Source of the DNA: a virus
Virus record (IMG/VR): IMGVR_UViG_3300034374_001301
Location: 1-25,170 of that record
Length of the DNA: 25,170 nucleotides
Direction: 5' to 3' (one strand)
Below, in pieces: positions 21,245 to 25,170 of the stretch. Each line of letters starts with the position of its first letter. Positions within the stretch are counted from its first letter, which is position 1. A program made the translations under genes and the position numbers. Under the pieces are notes generated by a model. The model worked only from the letters and a program-made list of their open reading frames with translations. It ran no database searches and was not told where the DNA came from.

Positions 21245-21363
21245 TGTTACCAGGTGAAAGCTTAAAGAAACATTTAACAGATCTTATATTTTTAATATTT
21301 ATTCTGTTTCCAAAATTAACCTTAATATTTGTAGGAGTATTCGTATGGCTATGGATGATCTAA
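21244..21363 (+). CDS. 39-aa hydrophobic membrane mini-protein
   Basis: AGGAGG 8 nt upstream and a TAATG junction define the start. The peptide begins MLPGESLKKHLTD, then is almost entirely hydrophobic (LIFLIFILFPKLTLIFVGVF and VWLWMI), forming one long or two short membrane segments broken at PK. With its charged head it could be a small holin or antiholin or a membrane-acting early toxin; the sequence alone cannot decide. Its end overlaps the next gene by 19 nt. It is below the usual size cut-off. Confidence 0.6.
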   Translation: MLPGESLKKHLTDLIFLIFILFPKLTLIFVGVFVWLWMI

Positions 21364-21689
21364 TGGAACACGATGAAAAAAAGTTTTTTAAGTTTCAAAG
21401 CGATTGGTATGCTGAACTAGAAAAATTTATTAAACGTGGCGATGTAATACAAGCCAAATTAAAAAAATCAGGAGCCATTGCTCCAACAGAAGTTTTAATG
21501 TTTTTATTATTTTGGGAAACTGTTAATAGAAAATTTAAAGAAAATGAAATTGATTTTATTAGATATATGTTAATTGATATCTTGGAAAATGACTCACGGT
21601 TCAGGGACAAACTTATGCAAGATGAAGATTTAGGTTTTAATGTAGCAGAGTTATTTATGAAATCTAAAAAGAAAACAACAATACATTAA
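21345..21689 (+). CDS. hypothetical helical protein
   Basis: This 114-aa protein (MAMDDLMEHDEKKFFKFQ) has an AGGAG 7 nt before its ATG, located inside the preceding mini-gene. It is predicted as all-alpha with amphipathic segments (WYAELEKFIKRGDVIQAKL, VLMFLLFWETVNRKF). It is charged, soluble and without cysteines or catalytic motifs. It is tightly chained to both neighbours (19-nt overlap, then TAATG). Its function is unknown. Confidence 0.7.
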   Translation: MAMDDLMEHDEKKFFKFQSDWYAELEKFIKRGDVIQAKLKKSGAIAPTEVLMFLLFWETVNRKFKENEIDFIRYMLIDILENDSRFRDKLMQDEDLGFNVAELFMKSKKKTTIH

Positions 21690-21982
21690 TGAATACTAAA
21701 CTATTAAAAATAAATGCAATGAAACGATTTACAAGGTGGTTAGACATAAACAATGTCGCAACTTATTTGTGGGATTTATATAACCCATTAGGTAAAATTT
21801 ATGCGGGATTAGAAAGAAGAGCAAAAGAAGCTCACGAAAGAGATATTTTTTGTGAGGAAAGAGGGAAAAAGAGACAAAAATGGTCAGGTGTATATTCAAG
21901 ACTACATCACTATTGTAAAGCAGAAATACTATTAGGTTACATAAAAAAAAGATACGAAAGGAAAAAAAATGGACATAAATAA
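21689..21982 (+). CDS. hypothetical basic protein
   Basis: This 97-aa protein starts MNTKLLKINAMKRFTRW at the TAATG junction with the preceding gene. It is rich in Lys, Arg, His and aromatic residues (ERRAKEAHERDIFCEERGKK, YSRLHHYCKAEILLGYI), which suggests nucleic-acid binding. No domain is recognised. Its last 14 nt overlap the ribbon-helix-helix-like gene, and its 3' end supplies that gene's AAAGGA ribosome site. Confidence 0.65.
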   Translation: MNTKLLKINAMKRFTRWLDINNVATYLWDLYNPLGKIYAGLERRAKEAHERDIFCEERGKKRQKWSGVYSRLHHYCKAEILLGYIKKRYERKKNGHK

Positions 21983-22178
21983 ATGGACAAGTGTAGCAAT
22001 TAGAAAACCAAAACATAAAATACTAAAAGCTATATGCGGAACTAAATACAGAGCACCTGGTGCAATGATAGAAAAACTCATTGATGACTATTGTGACTTT
22101 CAAGCTAAAAAAAGAAAAATAACAACTGAACAATTTATAAAGGAAATACTAAATGGAAAATATACAGATCAAGCCTAG
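21969..22178 (+). CDS. ribbon-helix-helix-like small DNA-binding protein (putative)
   Basis: The 69-aa protein (MDINKWTSVAIRKPKHK) starts with a short strand, WTSVAIRKP, followed by ILKAICGTKYRAPGAMIEKL and IDDYCDF. This strand-helix-helix order resembles CopG/Arc-type repressors and matches small phage proteins beginning KWTSVAIRKE (recollection). If it is an RHH dimer it could regulate the interleaved promoters nearby, which is inference. AAAGGA lies 6 nt before the ATG. It overlaps the methyltransferase gene by 26 nt. Confidence 0.55.
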   Translation: MDINKWTSVAIRKPKHKILKAICGTKYRAPGAMIEKLIDDYCDFQAKKRKITTEQFIKEILNGKYTDQA

Positions 22179-22815
22179 AAAAGGAGATAGTTTAGAATAT
22201 GGAATATTTGAAGAATGCTTTAAGTTATTGCAAAAACCAATTGGTGCAACTATGGAAATTGGTGTCAGAGACGGATTTGGGAGCACTGTTATTATTGATG
22301 CTTGGCGTACTTGCTTTCCTAATAATCCTCCTTTGGTACATATTGGTGTGGATCCTTTTGGAAACATTGAATACAATGGAGCGGATAATCTCAAAGGTGT
22401 GCGATATGATTATACCAACGAAATGAAACAAGATATGCTTGTTTATATGTCTAAGTTTTATCCTGAATTTAATTTTGTATGCTTAGATGACAAAGAATTT
22501 TTTCAAAAATTTCCTAATGGTTACCCTATCTACAAAGAGCAAAAAACCCTTATAAATCAATACGATTTGGTGCATTTGGACGGCCCACACGATACAGAAT
22601 CAGTAATTCAAGAAGTGGATTATGTGAGAGTAAGGGCAGCTGATCAATGCTTCATTGTCTTAGACGATTGCCAAACATACGATTTAAAAAAGGTAGCTGA
22701 ACTTGCTGGTCAGACAACTCCAGGGGTAATACCAAACAAAAGTCACATATTTAATCTTGTGTATGAAGGTGAAAGAAAAGCAGTTTTATCGAACTTTCAT
22801 ATTGACAAAAATTAA
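22153..22815 (+). CDS. class I SAM-dependent methyltransferase (Methyltransf_24-like)
   Basis: This 220-aa protein has the SAM-binding loop TMEIGVRDGFGST (33-45), an acidic residue at the end of the second strand in VHIGVDPFGN (62-71), and YDLVHLDGPHDTESVIQEVD (137-156). The last resembles the DG-x-H-x-Y/D-E motif IV of Methyltransf_24 and related O-methyltransferases or hydroxylases acting on sugars. IVLDDCQTYD (168-177) completes the fold. With two glycosyltransferases in this genome it might modify the same glycan; that is inferred. AAAGGA precedes the ATG by 8 nt. The size is normal for the family. Confidence 0.75.
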   Translation: MENIQIKPRKGDSLEYGIFEECFKLLQKPIGATMEIGVRDGFGSTVIIDAWRTCFPNNPPLVHIGVDPFGNIEYNGADNLKGVRYDYTNEMKQDMLVYMSKFYPEFNFVCLDDKEFFQKFPNGYPIYKEQKTLINQYDLVHLDGPHDTESVIQEVDYVRVRAADQCFIVLDDCQTYDLKKVAELAGQTTPGVIPNKSHIFNLVYEGERKAVLSNFHIDKN

Positions 22816-22836
22816 AATAATCAGTAGGTATTGAAG

Positions 22837-23031
22837 ATGGATACAAAACTAACAACTTGTCAGAACTGCCGTGGTAATGGTTACGTTCGACTTGCTCAAT
22901 ACGAAGAAACACAAACTTGTAAAGAGTGCGGAGGAGCTGGTTATTTTGGTTCAATATCCATCAACAAGGAAAAACGACTAACGGACAATCATTCTTTAAC
23001 AAAGGGTGATGATGACACAAGTCGATCCTAG
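22837..23031 (+). CDS. DnaJ-type CxxCxGxG zinc-finger mini-protein
   Basis: The start is ATG 22837 (MDTKLTTCQNCRGNGYV), preferred over a TTG at 22831. The 64-aa protein carries two CxxCxGxG repeats, CQNCRGNGY (8-16) and CKECGGAGY (30-38), as in the DnaJ cysteine-rich zinc domain; one pair of such repeats makes one zinc site. Stand-alone versions are frequent in phages and are thought to bind protein or nucleic acid. The C-terminal 25 residues are polar. The next gene starts within its last 20 nt in another frame. Confidence 0.72.
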   Translation: MDTKLTTCQNCRGNGYVRLAQYEETQTCKECGGAGYFGSISINKEKRLTDNHSLTKGDDDTSRS

Positions 23032-23269
23032 ACAAGCTTTTGTTGACACGTTAACTATTTTAGCGACAAAACTTAATAGAGAAGAATATACAAGAGTTAC
23101 TTCAACTCTGTATCAATTACATTGTGGCGTACCCTGCGGATTCGCAACAGCAGATCCAATGTTACTTCCAACTTTTGAAGAAGTTTGGAATAGAGCAAAA
23201 GATCAGCGAATAAAAAATAAGGCCAAAGTCAAGGTCTTTACGGTATACCAAAATGAAAATAAAAAATAG
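23012..23269 (+). CDS. hypothetical protein
   Basis: This frame encodes about 86 aa beginning MTQVDPRQAFVDTLTIL. Three possible starts (GTG 23006, ATG 23009, ATG 23012) are consecutive codons; AAAGGG at 23001-23006 best serves 23012. The protein has an N-terminal helix, HCGVPCGFATADP (a CxxxC pair) and TFEEVWNRAKDQRI. No domain is recognised. It overlaps neighbours on both sides by about 20 nt. Confidence 0.6.
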   Translation: MTQVDPRQAFVDTLTILATKLNREEYTRVTSTLYQLHCGVPCGFATADPMLLPTFEEVWNRAKDQRIKNKAKVKVFTVYQNENKK

Positions 23270-23504
23270 TCTCACAAGATTGAATTCTTGCATCCCATTG
23301 AATTATCATAGAAGAATGGACAGCTATGATATTTTAATCGAGGACTCATTACAAAGTAAAAAAAGGGTTGAGCCAGAACTACAAAACGAGTTTTTTGAAA
23401 AAGCTTGGGTATGTTTTGATGTATGTATGGCCAAACAAAATTTGGAGGATGCAAAATATTATCGTGAGTTACTCAGTAGAATTACTAAAACTTATGGGCA
23501 CTAA
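23253..23504 (+). CDS. hypothetical protein
   Basis: This frame encodes 83 aa from ATG 23253, or 62 aa from an in-frame ATG at 23316 (MDSYDILIEDSLQSKK), which is the more family-like beginning. The start is undecided because neither has a strong ribosome site. The C-terminal half is helical (NEFFEKAWVCFDVCMAKQ, DAKYYRELLSRITK). It overlaps the next gene by 11 nt. Its function is unknown. Confidence 0.55.
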   Translation: MKIKNSLTRLNSCIPLNYHRRMDSYDILIEDSLQSKKRVEPELQNEFFEKAWVCFDVCMAKQNLEDAKYYRELLSRITKTYGH

Positions 23505-23910
23505 GCTAGCGACGCAAATCGTAACGGAAGCTCATTCAACACCTAGCGAAACAAAGCTATGGCAGGCCGTAGTTATGATGGCCTTTGAGGATTGTGTTTG
23601 TAATCTAAACGATAAAAAATCTTCTATTGCAAAATGGGACGCATTTAAATGGTTTCATCAAAAAGATGATTTTGAAAATGTTTGCTATCTTGCAGAATTT
23701 GAACCTGAATACGTTTTAGAAAGATTTCATTTAGCTATTGATAATGAAGTTATTAAATTTAATCAAAGACAAATTGCTTGGGCTAAATATCACGAAGCTT
23801 TAAAAGCTTATCAAGAAGAAACGGAAGATAAGAAAAAAAGAAAAGAACTTAGAATGGAATTAGAAAAACAAAGAAAGAATTTGGCTTTTTCAACACTAAA
23901 ATATGATTAG
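23494..23910 (+). CDS. conserved phage protein of unknown function
   Basis: The start is placed at MGTKLATQIVTEAHSTP (23494), overlapping the previous stop; the open frame continues upstream without a better start. The 138-aa protein contains KLWQAVVMMAFEDCVCN, KWDAFKWFHQKDDFENVCYL and AEFEPEYVLERFHLAI. I recognise this order (W-Q-A-V, D-A-x-x-W, FEPEYV) from small proteins of marine phages with no known role. The C-terminus is a long charged helix (EETEDKKKRKELRMELEKQ). It is possibly a DNA- or RNA-associated helical protein. Confidence 0.65.
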   Translation: MGTKLATQIVTEAHSTPSETKLWQAVVMMAFEDCVCNLNDKKSSIAKWDAFKWFHQKDDFENVCYLAEFEPEYVLERFHLAIDNEVIKFNQRQIAWAKYHEALKAYQEETEDKKKRKELRMELEKQRKNLAFSTLKYD

Positions 23911-24073
23911 TTGTCACAAATGCACAGAAAAGGCAGTAATATTGCAAGATAATAATTATTGGTGTGCACCTTGTAGGCTCAATTACGTAGGTATAAAATG
24001 GCCTCCTAACCAACAAGGAGAATCCTATGCCAAAGAAAAAAAAGAACGAAACTATCCAAGACATCCTAGATAG
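23903..24073 (+). CDS. 56-aa putative zinc-ribbon mini-protein
   Basis: The ATG at 23903 overlaps the previous stop. The frame starts MISCHKCTEKAVILQDN and has CHKC (4-7) and CAPC (21-24), a two-knuckle zinc-ribbon spacing, then a basic tail (KEKKERNYPRHPR). The design is similar to the 43-aa protein at 17761. Its last 47 nt overlap the following acidic-tail gene in another frame, so a shared regulatory or translational link is likely. Its function is unknown. Confidence 0.55.
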   Translation: MISCHKCTEKAVILQDNNYWCAPCRLNYVGIKWPPNQQGESYAKEKKERNYPRHPR

Positions 24074-24161
24074 AATTGAAGAAGATTTAAATCTTGTCAG
24101 AGAGAAAGCTGATGAGATGGATGAGGTTGCTGATATTGACGAAGATGAGGATGAGGAGTAA
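24027..24161 (+). CDS. 44-aa protein with basic head and acidic tail
   Basis: AAGGAG 6 nt before ATG 24027 is a very good ribosome site. The protein starts MPKKKKNETIQDILDRIEED, continues as an amphipathic helix, and ends with an acidic run after EVADIDEDEDEE. The bipolar charge resembles small DNA-mimic or histone-chaperone-like phage proteins, or a partner-binding tail. This is the last gene of the accessory operon; terminators follow. No family is recognised. Confidence 0.62.
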   Translation: MPKKKKNETIQDILDRIEEDLNLVREKADEMDEVADIDEDEDEE

Positions 24162-24172
24162 TATATAATTAA

Positions 24173-24206
24173 TCTAATGTTTCTATATCATTAGACCTTT
24201 CTTTTT
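24173..24206 (+). terminator. weak hairpin after the accessory operon
   Basis: TCTAATG (24173-24179) pairs with CATTAGA (24189-24195) around a 9-nt loop, followed by the T-rich stretch to 24206. The AT-rich stem makes it a weak first element of a tandem terminator. Confidence 0.4.
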
Positions 24207-24220
24207 GTTTAAGTTGTTAT

Positions 24221-24260
24221 GAGCCCCTGAGCTATCATAGTTTGGGGGCTCTTTTATTTT
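24221..24260 (+). terminator. strong intrinsic terminator of the accessory operon
   Basis: GAGCCCC (24221-24227) pairs with GGGGCTC (24245-24251). The loop contains a further small palindrome (CTATCATAG). TTTTATTTT follows at 24252-24260. This is a textbook Rho-independent terminator for rightward transcription ending the operon from 20996. Confidence 0.85.
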
Positions 24261-24262
24261 AT

Positions 24263-24290
24263 GGGGAACAATGGGAGACTGGCGTTCCCC
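24263..24290. repeat. 7-bp inverted repeat in the non-coding block
   Basis: GGGGAAC (24263-24269) and GTTCCCC (24284-24290) are perfectly complementary with a 14-nt loop. This is the first of a series of GC-rich inverted repeats that set the region apart from its AT-rich surroundings. Confidence 0.55.
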
Positions 24291-24315
24291 TTACCAAAGA
24301 CAGCCAAAGACATCT

Positions 24316-24355
24316 CTGGGACAGCCAAAGACAAAACCTTTGTCCCAGCTTTTTT
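24316..24355 (+). terminator. hairpin A of the mirrored pair, terminator-like
   Basis: CTGGGACA (24316-24323), 17 nt, TGTCCCAG (24341-24348), then CTTTTTT to 24355. The 8-bp stem and T run make a plausible rightward intrinsic terminator backing up the one at 24221. It also carries a heptamer repeat in its loop. Confidence 0.55.
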
Positions 24356-24516
24356 ATCGTAAACCATTGAATTTATTAGGTATTTTTTTAAAAAACCTTT
24401 CAAAGACACAAAGACATATAAATTACCCTTTTTAAATGATGAAAAAAAAATTTGGGGCTGTCTTTGCGTCCCAGAGGCCATTTTTGGCTTAAAACCATTG
24501 GTATTATTGAATAATC

Positions 24517-24549
24517 CTGGGACAGCGTGTCTGTCTTTGCGTGTCCCAG
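24517..24549. repeat. hairpin B of the mirrored pair
   Basis: CTGGGACA (24517-24524), 17 nt, TGTCCCAG (24542-24549): the same arms and the same loop length as hairpin A, with the AAAGACA heptamer in its loop on the opposite strand, so B is an inverted copy of A about 200 bp away. No T run follows. Confidence 0.65.
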
Positions 24550-24562
24550 CGTGTCCGTGCGT

Positions 24563-24590
24563 TTGTCGCACCCCCCTTGGTACATATAAT
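24563..24590 (+). promoter_or_regulatory. putative promoter toward the terminase genes
   Basis: TTGTCG (24563-24568, 4 of 6), 16-bp spacer, TATAAT (24585-24590, perfect). Transcription would start near 24597 and run through the AT-rich repeat and the direct repeats into the gene at 24808, giving a long untranslated leader of about 210 nt. Confidence 0.45.
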
Positions 24591-24630
24591 CGTTTAAGTT
24601 TAAGTTATGCTAAGTGTATGGGGTATATAT

Positions 24631-24658
24631 AATAAATAATAAATAATAAATAATAAAT
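24631..24658. repeat. four tandem AATAAAT heptamers in an AT-only tract
   Basis: AATAAAT repeats exactly four times without gaps, flanked by TATATAT (24624-24630) and by TTTATATATA on the other side (about 24657-24666). The whole tract lacks G or C for more than 40 bp. Tandem AT-rich repeats next to oriented heptamers resemble a DNA-unwinding element. Confidence 0.7.
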
Positions 24659-24685
24659 TTATATATACAAATTAGGAATAATAGC

Positions 24686-24767
24686 GGACAACGGACAAGG
24701 AACCTGTAATGCTATCTCATCCTCCCGAGTACAAGCTCATCTTCCCGAGTACACGGGACAACGGACA
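24686..24767. repeat. GGACAACGGACA boxes enclosing two 20-bp tandem repeats
   Basis: The 12-mer GGACAACGGACA occurs at 24686-24697 and again at 24756-24767. Between them an 18-bp unit, CTCATCyTCCCGAGTACA, occurs twice in tandem with a 20-bp period (24716-24733 and 24736-24753), differing at one position. CCCG (24744-24747) and CGGG (24754-24757) form a further short inverted repeat. The structure lies about 175 bp before terS and is a candidate terminase recognition (cos/pac) site or operator. Confidence 0.65.
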
Positions 24768-24794
24768 GGTGTAGATTTAGGCAAGGTCTTGGTT

Positions 24795-24800
24795 TATAGT
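24795..24800 (+). promoter_or_regulatory. -10-like box 7 nt before the 24808 gene
   Basis: TATAGT (5 of 6) ends 7 nt before the ATG at 24808, with no good -35 at 16-18 bp and no Shine-Dalgarno sequence. Spacing fits the leaderless pattern seen elsewhere in this genome. Confidence 0.3.
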
Positions 24801-24807
24801 AGTTGCT

Positions 24808-24957
24808 ATGAAAAAGCGGCACGAGCAATACATCAATTTGTTAATTAAGATAGCGGATTGGGTTAAAGACAAGGCTTGGAACAAACTGCATAAGACTTCA
24901 CATAAAGATTGGTTAAAAGGATACAAGAAATGGAAAGACAATGCCAAAATTACCTAA
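24808..24957 (+). CDS. 49-aa basic protein before terS
   Basis: ATG 24808 opens a 49-aa frame starting MKKRHEQYINLLIKIADWVK and ending KKWKDNAKIT. It is lysine- and tryptophan-rich with an amphipathic helix, and it overlaps the terminase small-subunit gene by 17 nt, so the two should be co-translated. No domain is recognised; a DNA-binding or packaging accessory role is suggested only by charge and position. No Shine-Dalgarno sequence is present. Confidence 0.55.
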   Translation: MKKRHEQYINLLIKIADWVKDKAWNKLHKTSHKDWLKGYKKWKDNAKIT

Positions 24958-25170
24958 TGTTTTAAAAACAACAGACCAGTTGACTGCAAAGCAACGTAAG
25001 TTTGTTGATATCTATGTTTCAAATTATGGAAAGATAAATAAAGCAGATGCGGTAAGAGAAGCTGGTTATAATCCCAAAAGAGTGAATGGTGCGTCAGAGA
25101 TTGGTAGCAGACTTACTAACCCAAACCTAAACCCACACGTAGTTAGATACTTAGAAAAGAAATTAAATGC
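24941..25170 (+). CDS. terS: terminase small subunit (partial, runs off the right edge)
   Basis: The first 76 residues are visible. MPKLPNVLKTTDQLTAKQRK begins the Terminase_2-type N-terminus, followed by FVDIYVSNYGKINKADAVRE and AGYNPKRVNG. LTAKQRKFVDIY and the KADAVREAGY helix-turn-helix (about 33-43) are the recognised DNA-binding signature of small terminase subunits, which recognise the packaging site. SRLTNPNLNPHVVRYLEKKL continues the expected pattern. The gene marks the beginning of the packaging and head module that should continue right of the window, and it makes the repeats just upstream attractive packaging-site candidates. Confidence 0.88.
   Translation, partial: MPKLPNVLKTTDQLTAKQRKFVDIYVSNYGKINKADAVREAGYNPKRVNGASEIGSRLTNPNLNPHVVRYLEKKLN

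Larger units (their letters stand above)
24296..24555. repeat. AAAGACA / GCGTGTC heptamer repeat cluster (iteron-like)
   Basis: AAAGACA occurs five times on the plus strand (24296-24302, 24306-24312, 24327-24333, 24402-24408, 24410-24416) and twice inverted (24459-24465, 24532-24538). GCGTGTC occurs at 24525, 24539 and 24549. Three composite copies join CTGGGAC to AAAGACA (24316-24333 forward; 24459-24474 and 24532-24549 reversed). No convincing gene covers the interval. Clustered oriented heptamers are what initiator or terminase binding regions look like; the protein that binds here is unknown. Confidence 0.65.

Noticed and set aside
22199-22426. Plus-strand alternate frame inside the methyltransferase gene with hydrophobic residues
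   Set aside because: It overlaps the SAM-binding core coding frame and has no ribosome site; the hydrophobic content follows from shifted Ile/Val codons.
24254-24571. 105-codon open frame on the minus strand across the repeat region
   Set aside because: Its sequence is the read-out of the repeated CTGGGAC/AAAGACA blocks, it has no ribosome site, and it runs through two hairpins and into the operon terminator. It is best explained as chance.
1-25170. tRNA genes, CRISPR arrays, insertion sequences, integrase or attachment site
   Set aside because: No cloverleaf-like segments with a CCA-side acceptor and T-loop consensus, no regularly spaced direct repeats of CRISPR size, and no transposase or integrase motifs were found. 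The repeats at 24.3-24.8 kb are too short and irregular for CRISPR.

Overview
The window is about 25 kb of an AT-rich tailed bacteriophage genome. Gene content and order resemble the podovirus-like phages known from marine metagenomes and from SAR11-type hosts; that placement is from memory of protein families, not from a search. There is no host gene, tRNA, rRNA, CRISPR array, insertion sequence or integrase here. Genes are tightly packed, often overlapping by 1-29 nt, and nearly all lie on the plus strand.

Layout. (1) 1-10622, late/virion block: the end of an upstream virion gene, three small virion-type proteins, two glycosyltransferases, a core or ejection-type protein, a T7 gp13-like GNAT-fold protein, a Gln/Ala-rich protein and two very large internal-virion-type proteins. 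It closes with a Cys-rich mini-protein and a coiled-coil/transmembrane holin-like protein. (2) 10692-19846, replication/recombination block: PD-(D/E)XK exonuclease, a SNF2-type helicase on the minus strand, a conserved coiled-coil protein, a putative ssDNA-binding protein, an archaeo-eukaryotic (AEP) primase, a UvrD/Rep-type helicase, a DUF3310 protein, two mini-genes and a family A DNA polymerase with an intact proofreading domain. (3) 19846-24161, accessory block: a ParB-like protein, three small minus-strand genes, then a run of small plus-strand genes including a ribbon-helix-helix-like protein, a SAM methyltransferase, a DnaJ-type zinc-finger protein and several conserved unknowns. (4) 24162-24807, about 650 bp of non-coding DNA with terminators, mirrored hairpins, heptamer repeats, an AT-rich tandem repeat and 12-mer/20-mer direct repeats. 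(5) 24808-25170, a small basic protein and the start of the terminase small subunit, which should open the packaging and capsid genes beyond the window.

How it fits together. The AEP primase, family A polymerase, two helicases, ssDNA-binding protein and exonuclease form a replication set without an obvious DnaB or T7 gp4-type replicative helicase in this window. The non-coding block between the last accessory gene and terS is the best candidate for a replication origin, a packaging site, or both.

The most striking regulatory pattern is a set of sigma70-like promoters whose -10 hexamer lies only 5-9 nt before an ATG, with no Shine-Dalgarno sequence (before 572, 12813, 20665, 20943, 20996 and 24808). 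This implies leaderless or nearly leaderless mRNAs. Both minus-strand units start from promoters that physically overlap an opposing plus-strand promoter, which could act as mutually exclusive switches. The polymerase has Leu at the position equivalent to E. coli Phe762, a variant linked in virioplankton studies to slower or temperate lifestyles.
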